Shown: positions 9,335 through 17,621, counted from the stretch's first letter. The stretch: DNA of 41,753 bases from M55B118 sp041694275 (GCA_041694275.1 JASMTQ010000051.1:1-41753), one strand, 5' to 3'. Numbers and translations: made by a program. The notes: generated by a model not told the origin, from the sequence alone.

Positions 9335-11836
9335 TTAGCGACCATGACAGTGCTTGTATTTCTTGCCGCTTCCACAAGGGCAAGGATCGTTGCGTCCGAC
9401 CTTCTTGACGCGGACGGGTTTTTTCTTTTTAGGCTCTTCCTTGCCTGAAGAGGTCTTGGTCGGTTTTGCGACCTGGACGCGTTTCAGGTTTTCACGAATC
9501 CGTGCACGGAAGATATAGCGTGTCACATCATGTTCGATGGTCGCGATCATGTCCTCGAACATGTTGAACCCGATTTCCTGGTAGTCATGAAGCGGGTTTT
9601 GCTGACCATAGCTTCTAAGGCCGATTGATTGTCTTAGTTCACTCATCTGATCGATATGCTGGACCCAGTAGGTATCGACGACTCTTAGGACCACGACTTT
9701 TAGGAATTCGTTGAAGTTCTTTTCTCCAAATTCCTCTCTTTTTTCATTGAATGTTTTTTCAAGAAGTGTTTTTAAAACGGTCTTGCTTTTTTCAGGGTCC
9801 TTTGAAAGTTCCTGCTTATCAAGGAGTCCCGGACTTAAAATGCGTCCGTCAACCGATTCAAAGAGCGCATCGATGTCCACGGGGCTGTTTTTCTGTTCAG
9901 GGTCGACGTGTTCTTCGACCGTGCGATCAAGGTGACGCTTCGCAATCGGTTTGACAACGGCTTCGATATTTTCTTTGAGAAGCACATCACGGCGCTGACC
10001 GTAGATGACTTCGCGTTGTTTTCTTAGAACCTCGTCATATTGAAGAACCGTTTTACGGCGGTCGTAGTTGTTTCCTTCAATCTGGCGTTGCGCCCGTTTG
10101 ATGAAGCGCGAGAAAATCTTGTAGCTGACAGGGCGGTTGTCGTCTTCGCCCCTCGCTTTCATAAGGGATTCAAGCTGGTTTTTAAACCTTTCCCCGCCGA
10201 AGCGCCTTACGAGTTCGTCGTCGCCTGATAAGAAGAACTTGGAATACCCGGGATCCCCCTGGCGTCCACTGCGTCCTCTTAACTGATTGTCAATACGGCG
10301 GGCTTCATGGCGCTCAGTCCCGATAACGGCGAGGCCTCCGAGTTCCTTGACACCTTCGCCAAGTTTGATATCGGTCCCCCGTCCGGCCATGTTGGTCGCG
10401 ATGGTGACGGCGTGTTTCTTACCGGCGTTTTCAATGATTTCAGCTTCTCTTTCATGCTGTTTCGCATTCAGGACGTTGTGTTTGACACCGCGTTTTTTAA
10501 GGAGGTCACTCAGGCGTTCACTGCTTTCAATCGCTACAGTACCAACAAGCATCGGCTGGCCTTTTTTGTAACGGGTTTCAATTTCATCGGCCAAGGCCTT
10601 GTATTTGTCCTGCATCGTCGCATAGATCACATCTGAGTCATCAATACGGATGACAGGCTCATTGGTTGGAATCTGGTAGACGAGCATGTTGTAGATGTTT
10701 TTGAATTCCTCTTCTTCGGTTTTCGCAGTACCGGTCATTCCGGCGAGTTTTTCATACATGCGGAAGAAGTTTTGGAATGTGATGGTCGCAAGGGTGGATG
10801 TTTCTTTTTTGATGGTGACGCCTTCCTTGGCTTCAAGTGCCTGGTGCAGACCTTCAGAGAACTGTCTGCCATGCATGAGACGCCCGGTGAACTGGTCAAC
10901 GATGACGACCGCGTTGTCTTCAACGACGTAATCGACGTCGCGCTCCATCGTATAATTCGCCTTGATGGCGTTGTTGATGTGGTGGACCAAAGATACGTGT
11001 TGAAGGTCATAGAGGTTCGAAACACCAAAGTGTCTCTCCGCTTTTTTGATTCCTTCTTCAGTCAGGGTCACGTGTTTGCTCTTGATATCTATTTCGTAGT
11101 CTTCATCACTAAGCGTACGCGCAAAAGCCTGAGCCTGAAGATACAGATTCGCAGTCTGTTTGGCACCTCCTGAGATAATCAAAGGGGTTCTCGCTTCATC
11201 GATCAGGATGCTGTCGACCTCATCAATGATGGCGTACGAAAGTTTTCTTTGGACCATGTCTTCCTTGTGAACGACCATGTGGTCTCTAAGATAGTCAAAT
11301 CCGAGTTCGTTGTTGGTCGAATAAAGAATGTCACAGTTGTAGGCGTCTTTTTTCTCCTGTTTCGTGAGATCACGGGTATTGACACCAACTGTCAGTCCCA
11401 AAAACCGAAAAAGGTCTCCGATTTCACTTTCAAGTTCACGACTTGCAAGGTATTCGTTGACTGTAACGATATGCACCCCTTCACCAGAAAGGGCGTTGAG
11501 ATAGGCAGGCATGACGGCGGTCAGGGTTTTACCTTCACCGGTTTTCATCTCCGCGATATTGCCTTCGTCTATGACGGATGCTCCCATGATCTGCACTTTG
11601 AAAGGCGTCATGCCGGTTACACGGGTAGATGCTTCTCGTACCACGGCAAATGCCTCGGTTTTAAGAGATTCCAGGGTTTCTCCATCGATGTAGCGTTTTT
11701 TGAATTCATCAGTTTTAGCTTTCAGTGCCTCATCGGAGAGGCTTTTCATTTCCTCTTGCAAAGCAGCGACGGTGTCCGCGAATTTTCTTAGCGGTTTTAG
11801 CTGTCTTCTTGTAGGATCAAATAGTTTTTTTAGCAC
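9335..11836 (-). CDS. secA: Preprotein translocase ATPase SecA
   Basis: Motor of the Sec pathway, pushing preproteins through SecYEG at the membrane. The 833 residues contain Walker A (EMKTGEGKTLTAVMPAYL, about 97-114), Walker B (YAIIDEVDSILIDEART), the helicase-like GRGTDIKLGEGV and LRGRSGRQGDPG motifs, and a C-terminal zinc-binding SEC-C tail (NDPCPCGSGKKYKHCHGR). The start is placed at the GTG at 11836, because it is 6 bases behind GAGGTG and gives the usual LKKLFDPTRRQLK N terminus; the longer frame starting at TTG 11875 has no ribosome site. It heads a run of eight same-strand genes ending in glgD/glgA. Confidence 0.97.
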   Translation of the reverse strand: MLKKLFDPTRRQLKPLRKFADTVAALQEEMKSLSDEALKAKTDEFKKRYIDGETLESLKTEAFAVVREASTRVTGMTPFKVQIMGASVIDEGNIAEMKTGEGKTLTAVMPAYLNALSGEGVHIVTVNEYLASRELESEIGDLFRFLGLTVGVNTRDLTKQEKKDAYNCDILYSTNNELGFDYLRDHMVVHKEDMVQRKLSYAIIDEVDSILIDEARTPLIISGGAKQTANLYLQAQAFARTLSDEDYEIDIKSKHVTLTEEGIKKAERHFGVSNLYDLQHVSLVHHINNAIKANYTMERDVDYVVEDNAVVIVDQFTGRLMHGRQFSEGLHQALEAKEGVTIKKETSTLATITFQNFFRMYEKLAGMTGTAKTEEEEFKNIYNMLVYQIPTNEPVIRIDDSDVIYATMQDKYKALADEIETRYKKGQPMLVGTVAIESSERLSDLLKKRGVKHNVLNAKQHEREAEIIENAGKKHAVTIATNMAGRGTDIKLGEGVKELGGLAVIGTERHEARRIDNQLRGRSGRQGDPGYSKFFLSGDDELVRRFGGERFKNQLESLMKARGEDDNRPVSYKIFSRFIKRAQRQIEGNNYDRRKTVLQYDEVLRKQREVIYGQRRDVLLKENIEAVVKPIAKRHLDRTVEEHVDPEQKNSPVDIDALFESVDGRILSPGLLDKQELSKDPEKSKTVLKTLLEKTFNEKREEFGEKNFNEFLKVVVLRVVDTYWVQHIDQMSELRQSIGLRSYGQQNPLHDYQEIGFNMFEDMIATIEHDVTRYIFRARIRENLKRVQVAKPTKTSSGKEEPKKKKPVRVKKVGRNDPCPCGSGKKYKHCHGR

Positions 11837-11883
11837 GTTGCTCACCTCATTTTTCTCATAAACATAATACCACAAAGGACCCT

Positions 11884-11913
11884 TTTATAAAAACGTTAAG
11901 AGCCCTTAAGCAA
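11884..11913 (-). promoter_or_regulatory. Possible promoter of secA
   Basis: A TTGCTT box (complement of 11908-11913) and TATAAA (complement of 11884-11889) are separated by 18 bp, ahead of the secA ribosome site. The -35 box abuts the T-tract of the hpf terminator. A second -10-like TATTAT lies nearer the gene but lacks a convincing -35. Sequence match only. Confidence 0.4.
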
Positions 11914-11939
11914 AAAAAATGCGCTTGCGCGCATTTTTT
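11912..11939 (-). terminator. Intrinsic terminator of hpf
   Basis: A six-pair GC-rich stem (ATGCGC/GCGCAT with a four-base loop) is followed on the minus strand by eight T. The A-run on the other arm lengthens the stem and would let it work in both directions. It begins about 6 bases past the hpf stop. Confidence 0.85.
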
Positions 11940-11944
11940 AAAAC

Positions 11945-12484
11945 TTATTTGGTTTCAATGACCGCATAATCTCCATCGTTCCTAAGGTAAAGAACGTGGA
12001 CCTTCTTGGTTTCAGGGTCTTTGAAAATGTAAAAATCATGGCCGAGCATTTCCATTGCGGTGATGGCTTCATCGGTTGTCATCTCGTCAGGTTCAAGTTC
12101 TTTTTTACGAACGGGTTTGCCAACGAGTTCTCTTTCAAGAGCCTCAAGATCGATATCGTCATCAAAGAGATCGGAAACGCCTTCTTTTTTGCGAAGACTT
12201 CGGTTGATTTTCGTTTTATTTTTTCGGATTTGGCGCTCCAATTTATCAATTGCGAGGTCAATGGCGGCATACATGTCTTCTTCTCCGACTTCTGCGCGCA
12301 TGGTGTAATACTTGGTTGGGATGGTGACTTCCACTTTGTGGTGGTCATTGTAGGTCTTGCATACTACGACTGCATCGAGTTCCTCTTTGAAGAACTTTTC
12401 GAGTTTCGAAAGTTTGTCCTTCGCATAGTTGTCGATTGCGTCTGTGACTGTGAAGTTGTTCTTACCACGTACTTCTACGTTCAT
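11945..12484 (-). CDS. hpf: Ribosome hibernation promoting factor, long form
   Basis: Pairs 70S ribosomes into inactive 100S dimers in slow growth. At 179 residues it is the long form: an N-terminal S30AE/RaiA fold (residues 1-100, MNVEVRGKNNFTVTDAI to DLAIDKLERQIRK), a variable charged linker and the C-terminal dimerisation domain (about 120-179, LVGKPVRKKELEPDEMTTDEAI to YLRNDGDYAVIE). The ATG at 12484 is chosen because AAGGAG is 9 bases upstream; an ATG three codons earlier would touch that site. It has its own promoter and terminator and so is a single-gene unit. Confidence 0.95.
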   Translation of the reverse strand: MNVEVRGKNNFTVTDAIDNYAKDKLSKLEKFFKEELDAVVVCKTYNDHHKVEVTIPTKYYTMRAEVGEEDMYAAIDLAIDKLERQIRKNKTKINRSLRKKEGVSDLFDDDIDLEALERELVGKPVRKKELEPDEMTTDEAITAMEMLGHDFYIFKDPETKKVHVLYLRNDGDYAVIETK

Positions 12485-12515
12485 GAGAATCATCTCCTTA
12501 TTCTATTGTACCCAT

Positions 12516-12543
12516 ATTATAACACAGTTATCTCGGGTGTAAT
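12516..12543 (-). promoter_or_regulatory. Promoter of hpf
   Basis: A perfect TATAAT (complement of 12516-12521) lies 16 bp from ATTACA (complement of 12538-12543, 4 of 6 consensus bases), about 30 bp ahead of the hpf ATG. Spacing and position fit a housekeeping sigma promoter. Confidence 0.65.
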
Positions 12544-12564
12544 CCAGTGAAACCAATTAAATTT

Positions 12565-12942
12565 TCATTTGCCCTCAAGCATGGCTTCAATGGTTTCAAG
12601 TTTTTCAAGGGTCAGAAATTCACTGTGAAAAAGCATCAGTGGATGGAGAAGGGCTCCAAGCAACCTCAAAGGGGCGTCTTCCCGGAGGAATCCATCTTCA
12701 AAAAAGAGGACTGTGTAATCTTTTTCCACCACTTTTTGCATCAGCGTGTGAAAATAAGCGGGTTTCATCCGAGCCTCAAATGTAAGGACTACAAGGGTGT
12801 TTTCCTGGTAGGGAATATGATTTTCAAGAAGCGGCCTTTTCAAATCCAGTCTGCAGATCTGACAGAGTCTCTCGGGTGTGAAAAGCGTCTCAAACGTCTG
12901 TCTTGGAATAAAGTATTCGTGGCATATCATGCATGTTGCCAT
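12565..12942 (-). CDS. Small zinc-finger protein resembling the N terminus of ComFC
   Basis: A 125-residue protein with two CxxC pairs, Cys4/Cys7 and Cys27/Cys30, spaced as in the amino-terminal zinc finger of ComF-family competence proteins (ICHEYF then LFTPERLCQICRLDL). The remainder (LENHIPYQENTLVVLTFEARMKPAYFHTLMQKV) has the feel of the early part of that family, but the phosphoribosyltransferase signature with its Asp-Asp pair is missing and the protein simply stops. The ATG at 12942 follows GAGGTG by 5 bases, so the gene looks translated. It lies 44 bp after the small membrane gene. It could be a degenerate ComFC or an independent zinc-binding protein; I cannot tell which. Confidence 0.6.
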   Translation of the reverse strand: MATCMICHEYFIPRQTFETLFTPERLCQICRLDLKRPLLENHIPYQENTLVVLTFEARMKPAYFHTLMQKVVEKDYTVLFFEDGFLREDAPLRLLGALLHPLMLFHSEFLTLEKLETIEAMLEGK

Positions 12943-12986
12943 CCTATCACCTCACCCGATAATAGAGACAAGGATGGTGTTTTTCT

Positions 12987-13241
12987 TTAAAGTGTCCGGC
13001 CCATGAAAAAGACGATGATGGCACTAATTAATAAAATGATGCCCAGGATGATGATTTTTCTGGATTTTTTAGGCTGGTCGGCCTTGATCTGTTCATAAGC
13101 CATGACGAAGAAAAGCACACTCATCGCAAACAGAATTAGGGGTGTTGCAATCCTTCTTGCCAGGATGTTTGTGAGTGACATGGCTGTAACCGTCATGAGC
13201 ATGATGATGGCAGCCGATCTCAGAGGGGTGGCGTGTCTCAT
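12987..13241 (-). CDS. Small hypothetical membrane protein
   Basis: I do not recognise this 84-residue protein. It has three hydrophobic stretches (about 8-28, 32-49 and 62-80) split by a basic loop (QPKKSRK), which suggests three membrane passes. The ATG has AGGAG 8 bases upstream. It starts only 24 bp beyond the butyrate kinase terminator with no visible promoter, so it may depend on read-through. The zinc-finger gene follows on the same strand. Confidence 0.65.
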   Translation of the reverse strand: MRHATPLRSAAIIMLMTVTAMSLTNILARRIATPLILFAMSVLFFVMAYEQIKADQPKKSRKIIILGIILLISAIIVFFMGRTL

Positions 13242-13265
13242 GGATAGTCTCCTTTTTTTAAACGC

Positions 13266-13289
13266 AAAAAGGTCCCGAAGGACCTTTTT
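13266..13289 (-). terminator. Intrinsic terminator after butyrate kinase
   Basis: A perfect stem AAAAAGGTCC/GGACCTTTTT closes on a TTCG tetraloop (minus strand), a very stable loop, and ends in five T. It touches the last base of the butyrate kinase gene and closes the branched-chain fermentation operon. Confidence 0.9.
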
Positions 13290-14347
13290 CAGTATTCTTT
13301 CGGTTCAATTTTTCCTTCAAGAAAAGCCTGCATGTTAAAAGCGAGGGCTTCGAGTTCGTTTTCACCGGGGTAGAGGTGAATATCTCCAAGATGATCAATC
13401 ATCTCGATGAGTGGTTCAATGACATCCTGGTTGTAGGCGAGGCCTCCAGTCAGCAAAATCGCATCGAGATCGCCTTTGGTGACCGCATAAAGCGCACCGA
13501 TTTCCTTGGCAATCTGATAGACCATGGCGTTCATGACTCTTTTCGCTTCAACGCGGCCTTCGGCAATCATGTCTGAGACTTCTTCACAATCCTTGGTGTT
13601 CAGGTAGGAAAACATGCCCCCATAACTGCTTACCATGCGTTTCATGCTTTCCTTGTCAGCGCCTTCGCTCATAAGATCGATGACACCGGCAACCGGTAAA
13701 GCCCCGCTGCGCTCTGGTGACATGGGCCCATCGCCATCGAGGGCGTTGTTGACATCGACCACACGACCGTTTTTATGGAGCCCCACACTGATGCCGCCAC
13801 CAAGGTGGGCGACTATCAGATTGAGTTTGTCATAATCGAGGTTTTTTTCCTTGCTGTAGCGTCTGGCTACGGCCTTGTGATTGAGCGCGTGAAAAATGCT
13901 TCGTCTTTCAATTCCGTTAAGCCCTGTAAAACGGGCGACATCCTCAAGTTCGTCGACCACTACGGGGTCTGCAATATAGGCATCTTTTCCAACTTCACTC
14001 GCAAGGGATGACGCAATCAAACCGCCAAGGTTTGAGGCGTGATGTCCGAACTCGTTGTTCCTAAGAGTCTTTTCAAGCGCCGCGTTGACTCTGTAAAGCC
14101 CACTTTCAAGGGGTCTTACAAGGCCTCCTCGTCCTATGAATCCATCAATGCTTTCAAGTTCGATGTCGTATTCGTGCAAAAACTCCACGATGAGTTTTTG
14201 GCGAACCGGAAGCTGGTCTGAAAGACTTTCATATTTGAGCATTTCACTTCCGTTATGCCTAATCGTGGCTTTCGCAATGCGTTTGGATTTTTCAAAAACC
14301 GCGACTTTGGTGCTGGTGGACCCTGGATTGATCGTCAATATTCTCAT
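13289..14347 (-). CDS. buk: Butyrate (branched-chain fatty acid) kinase
   Basis: Forms ATP from an acyl phosphate and ADP; in this operon the substrates are probably isovaleryl, isobutyryl or 2-methylbutyryl phosphate. The 352 residues show the acetate kinase/ASKHA signatures: ILTINPGSTSTKVAVF at the N terminus, FHALNHKAVARR, AHLGGGISVGLHKNGRVVD with DGDGPMSPERSG, and AILLTGGLAYN. Length is close to the usual 355-360. The ATG follows GGAGG. It is the last gene of the operon that begins with leucine dehydrogenase. A phosphotransbutyrylase, which would supply the acyl phosphate, is not in the window. Confidence 0.93.
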   Translation of the reverse strand: MRILTINPGSTSTKVAVFEKSKRIAKATIRHNGSEMLKYESLSDQLPVRQKLIVEFLHEYDIELESIDGFIGRGGLVRPLESGLYRVNAALEKTLRNNEFGHHASNLGGLIASSLASEVGKDAYIADPVVVDELEDVARFTGLNGIERRSIFHALNHKAVARRYSKEKNLDYDKLNLIVAHLGGGISVGLHKNGRVVDVNNALDGDGPMSPERSGALPVAGVIDLMSEGADKESMKRMVSSYGGMFSYLNTKDCEEVSDMIAEGRVEAKRVMNAMVYQIAKEIGALYAVTKGDLDAILLTGGLAYNQDVIEPLIEMIDHLGDIHLYPGENELEALAFNMQAFLEGKIEPKEY

Positions 14348-14369
14348 GGGTGCCTCCTGTGAAACATGG

Positions 14370-14912
14370 TTATGAAACTTCTTTCATACCGCGGAGTAGC
14401 GCCTTCTTGTTGAGATCCAAAAGCGCGGCTTTTTTCCCTGTGAATTTTTGTTTGAAGACTTTTTCGAGCGCCTCAGGCTTGAATACGCCGCTTGCACCGA
14501 TATAGGCGCCAAGCATGATCATATTCGCGACTTTGAGGTTCCCAAGTTCGAGTGCGATATCATTGACCGGGATTTTCATCACGGTTATGTCATTTCTGTA
14601 TTCATGATCGCTTACAAGGGAGGCATTTACGAGAATACGCCCTCCTGATTTGACTTTTTTCTCGAATTTTTCAAGAGAAGGCTGGTTCATTGCGATCAAG
14701 GTGTCACTTTCAGTAACCACCGGCGCATTGATGGGACTTTTGGAGATGGTCACGAAACAGTTGGCCGTACCGCCTCTGGATTCCGGTCCATACGAGGGAA
14801 TCCAAACGGTTTCAAGGCCTTCATCGGTTGCGGCCTGCGAGAGTATCTGGCCCATGAGCATGACGCCCTGGCCTCCGAATCCCGCGATTACGAGACGTTC
14901 ACTCTCATTCAT
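14370..14912 (-). CDS. 2-oxoacid:ferredoxin oxidoreductase, gamma subunit
   Basis: Part of the enzyme that oxidatively decarboxylates 2-oxoacids to acyl-CoA and reduces ferredoxin. The 180 residues begin ERLVIAGFGGQGVMLMGQIL and contain YGPESRGGTANCFV, both marks of the gamma domain of pyruvate/2-ketoisovalerate oxidoreductases. The ATG at 14912 is preferred to an upstream start because GGAGG precedes it; it overlaps the beta gene by 8 bp. Naming of Vor letters differs between databases, so no symbol is given. Confidence 0.92.
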   Translation of the reverse strand: MNESERLVIAGFGGQGVMLMGQILSQAATDEGLETVWIPSYGPESRGGTANCFVTISKSPINAPVVTESDTLIAMNQPSLEKFEKKVKSGGRILVNASLVSDHEYRNDITVMKIPVNDIALELGNLKVANMIMLGAYIGASGVFKPEALEKVFKQKFTGKKAALLDLNKKALLRGMKEVS

Positions 14913-15666
14913 CCTTCTCACCTCCGGTATTGTCTTTGAAGACGCCAAGAGGGTAGTAGGGAATCATGTTGTCAACGGCCCAGCGTGTTGCTTCATAAGG
15001 CTGAATGCCCCATTGAACCGGACAGGTTGAGATGAATTCTATCAAGGAGAATCCCTGTTTTTTCTCCTGAACATCGAAGGCTTTTTCAATGGCCTTCTTC
15101 GCTTTTTTGACGTGTTTCGGATCATGGACGCTTACGCGTTCAAGGTAAGTGGCACCCGGAACAGTCGCAAGCAGCTCACTGATTCGTAGCGGTTCACCCG
15201 CCTGAGATTTTTCACGTCCAAAAGGAGACGTTGTGGTTTTTTGACCAATCAGCGTTGTAGGTGCCATCTGACCGCCGGTCATGCCGTAAATCGCATTATT
15301 CACGAAGATAACGGTGATGTTTTCACCGCGGTGGGCGGCGTGAACGATTTCAGCAAGCCCGATTGAAGCGAGGTCGCCGTCTCCCTGGTAGGTAAAGACG
15401 GTTTTGTCGGGTTTCACGCGTTTGGCGCCGGTTGCGACTGCCGGTGCACGTCCATGCGCAGCCTGGTGCATGTCGCAGTTGAAAAATTCATAGCTCATGA
15501 CCGAACAGCCTACACTTGCTACACCGATTGCGTTGTCAATGAGGTTTTTCTCTTCAAGCACCTCACCCACGAGTTTGTGGATGATGCCGTGTGTGCAGCC
15601 CGGGCAGTAGGAAAGTTTTCTGTCTGTCAACCCTTTTCCAGGTTTATATACTGTGGTTGTATCCAT
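14905..15666 (-). CDS. 2-oxoacid:ferredoxin oxidoreductase, beta subunit (thiamine diphosphate-binding)
   Basis: Carries thiamine diphosphate and the catalytic site. The 253 residues contain CPGCTHG (Cys21, Cys24), the cofactor/magnesium motif QGDGDLASIG (GDGD 95-98) and VNNAIYGMTGGQ. It begins one base inside the alpha stop (TAATG) and overlaps gamma by 8 bp, so translation of the subunits is coupled. Four separate subunits with a two-cluster ferredoxin fit the ketoisovalerate type; the leucine dehydrogenase and acyl kinase in the same operon support branched-chain substrates. A 2-oxoglutarate enzyme is an alternative. Confidence 0.93.
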   Translation of the reverse strand: MDTTTVYKPGKGLTDRKLSYCPGCTHGIIHKLVGEVLEEKNLIDNAIGVASVGCSVMSYEFFNCDMHQAAHGRAPAVATGAKRVKPDKTVFTYQGDGDLASIGLAEIVHAAHRGENITVIFVNNAIYGMTGGQMAPTTLIGQKTTTSPFGREKSQAGEPLRISELLATVPGATYLERVSVHDPKHVKKAKKAIEKAFDVQEKKQGFSLIEFISTCPVQWGIQPYEATRWAVDNMIPYYPLGVFKDNTGGEKDE

Positions 15667-16733
15667 TACTTGACACCTTCTTTCATGGACAGCACTTTGC
15701 TGACGATTTCCTCAGGCTCTGGAACAACGCCTCCGGTGCGTCCGAAGAAATCAATGATGTAGCGGCCCTGGTTGACGATTTTAACATCTTCAATCATCTG
15801 CCCGAGACTCATCTCAAGCGTGAGAAGCGTGTGTACGCTTTTAGGAAGATTGTCAAAGGCTTTTTCAGGGAAAGGCCAGATGGAGATCGGTCTTATCATG
15901 CCGACCTTGACGCCTTTTTCTCTCAAAATTTCAATGGCGCTTCTCGCGATGCGTGCCATTGAGCCGTAAGCGACAAATACGATTTCCGCATCGTCTGTTT
16001 GAATAAGCTCATAGCGTTGCTGCTCTTCTTTCATGCGGGTGTATTTTTTCTGAAGTTTCAGATTGTGATCTTCAAGATCATTCGGATCAAGGAACAGTGA
16101 AACGATTTTGTTCCTATGTCCTCTTTTACCGGATTCACCGCTTGCGGCCCATGGTTTTTCAGGCGCTTTTTTCACATTTGATTCGCGGTCCATGTCGACA
16201 GGTTCCATCATCTGACCAAGCAGACCATCGGCTGCGATCATGACCGGGTTTCTGAATTCGTCGGCAAGGGTAAAGCTTTCCTTGATGATGTCGACGGTTT
16301 CCTGCAGGTTTTCAGGGGCGAAGGCGAGGGTATGGTAATCGCCGTTTCCACCACCGCGTGTTATCTGCATGTAGTCGCTTTGTGCGGGTTGAATGCCACC
16401 GAGACCGGGGCCTCCACGCATGACGTTGATGATCACGCATGGCACTTCGCTTCCCGCAAGGTAGCTTATGCCTTCTTGTTTGAGGGCAATGCCTGGTGAA
16501 GAGGATGACGTGAGCACGCGGGCGCCACTTCCTCCTGCTCCATAGACCATGTTGATGGCCGCGACTTCACTTTCAGCCTGTACGAAGACACGTCCGTTTT
16601 CTTTCATGTGTTTGCTTAAATATTCAGGCAATTCGTTCTGGGGGGTGATGGGGTAACCGAAAAACGCATCACAGCCTCCCTTGATGGCGGCAAGCGCCAT
16701 GGCTTCATTGCCTTTCATGAGAACTTTAGCCAT
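15666..16733 (-). CDS. 2-oxoacid:ferredoxin oxidoreductase, alpha subunit
   Basis: The 355-residue alpha subunit has the pyrimidine-binding domain of the thiamine diphosphate site (GNEAMALAAIKGGCDAFFGYPITPQNE; EVAAINMVYGAGGSGARV with TSSSSPG; MRGGPGLGGIQPAQSDY) and a C-terminal transketolase-like domain (VFVAYGSMARIARSAIE; MIRPISIWPFPE). It follows the ferredoxin gene by 12 bp and ends overlapping the beta start by one base. Within the complex it pairs with beta to build the active site. Confidence 0.93.
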   Translation of the reverse strand: MAKVLMKGNEAMALAAIKGGCDAFFGYPITPQNELPEYLSKHMKENGRVFVQAESEVAAINMVYGAGGSGARVLTSSSSPGIALKQEGISYLAGSEVPCVIINVMRGGPGLGGIQPAQSDYMQITRGGGNGDYHTLAFAPENLQETVDIIKESFTLADEFRNPVMIAADGLLGQMMEPVDMDRESNVKKAPEKPWAASGESGKRGHRNKIVSLFLDPNDLEDHNLKLQKKYTRMKEEQQRYELIQTDDAEIVFVAYGSMARIARSAIEILREKGVKVGMIRPISIWPFPEKAFDNLPKSVHTLLTLEMSLGQMIEDVKIVNQGRYIIDFFGRTGGVVPEPEEIVSKVLSMKEGVK

Positions 16734-16745
16734 TTTGGGCCTCCT

Positions 16746-16970
16746 TTACTTATTGTACCGTTCGACTGTGATGACGCCATCAGGGCACATCATCGCACAG
16801 AAACTGCATGCAATGCATTTGTCTGGGTCAGTAACCTTGAGAGGCGTATACCCGAGTGCATTGGTTGTCGACGTATCGAGTTCGAGGATATTTACGGGAC
16901 AGTAATGCGTACAAAGGTCGCAGCCTTTGCATTTGTCTTGTTCAATGATGATTCTACCTTTTGCTTTCAT
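16746..16970 (-). CDS. 2-oxoacid:ferredoxin oxidoreductase, delta (2[4Fe-4S] ferredoxin) subunit
   Basis: This 74-residue protein has two complete CxxCxxCxxxC[P] cluster motifs: Cys14, 17, 20, 24 and Cys52, 55, 58, 62. It is expected to pass electrons from the active site to free ferredoxin. It starts 9 bp after the P-loop ATPase gene and precedes the alpha gene. Confidence 0.95.
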   Translation of the reverse strand: MKAKGRIIIEQDKCKGCDLCTHYCPVNILELDTSTTNALGYTPLKVTDPDKCIACSFCAMMCPDGVITVERYNK

Positions 16971-16979
16971 GAGAGCCTC

Positions 16980-17621
16980 CTAACCGCTTTTCACATAACG
17001 TGTGAGCGGGAAAAGTTCACCGGCGTATGTGCCAGTCGGTGTCCACGATTTATCGTGGCATGTAAGAACGATTGGAACATCCAGTGCTTCACTGACCTCT
17101 TTTAGTACTTCCTGACCGTGAAGCAGGTGTTCTTCTTCTGTTTCATTCATGAGATTTGCGTTGTTGATAAGACCCGTTACTTTCATCTGCGATGCGCCTT
17201 CAATCATGGCGACTGTGCTTAGTATGGCTTCCTTGGTAGCCGTCTCGGGTCTGAAAACATTGACCGCAAGGAACATGTCATAATCTTCTTTGTAAACATA
17301 GTCACTGTACTGCATCATCACTTTCGCCCCCGCCATGCTTCCTGCCAGATCGTAGATGGCGGTTTTTTCCTTGTTCATGAATGGAATGCGGGCTTTTTGA
17401 GAGATGTAGGGAAGATCGCTTCCGCTTGCATTTTCAAGTGTGGATCCGACAAGTTCAATGTCATGGCTTTTTAGTACTGCTTCAGCACTTCGACTTCTGA
17501 AGTATGGGTTCACCACATCGAGATCAACCAGCATGTCAAGCGAATGGGAGATTGCCAAATTGACGGCAATCTCCGATTTCCCAGAGCCATAATGACCTGT
17601 GATGATTGTGATTCGCTTCAT
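16980..17621 (-). CDS. P-loop ATPase of unknown role in the 2-oxoacid oxidoreductase operon
   Basis: The 213 residues open with a Walker A, ITGHYGSGKSEIAVNLA, followed by MLVDLDVVNPYFRSR, a MinD/CobQ-like switch region, and YDLAGSMAGAKV. The later part includes VTGLINNANLMNETEEEH, which resembles the nucleotide-base site of SIMIBI GTPases and ATPases. Its ATG overlaps the leucine dehydrogenase stop by one base (TGATG) and the ferredoxin subunit follows 9 bp later, so it is firmly part of the operon. A maturation or cluster-insertion role is possible, but that is inference only; the sequence shows a nucleotide-binding protein and no more. Confidence 0.75.
   Translation of the reverse strand: MKRITIITGHYGSGKSEIAVNLAISHSLDMLVDLDVVNPYFRSRSAEAVLKSHDIELVGSTLENASGSDLPYISQKARIPFMNKEKTAIYDLAGSMAGAKVMMQYSDYVYKEDYDMFLAVNVFRPETATKEAILSTVAMIEGASQMKVTGLINNANLMNETEEEHLLHGQEVLKEVSEALDVPIVLTCHDKSWTPTGTYAGELFPLTRYVKSG

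Noticed and set aside
11249..11791. A 180-codon open frame on the plus strand inside secA
   Set aside because: It is antisense to the conserved N-terminal ATPase region of SecA and has no ribosome site or promoter.
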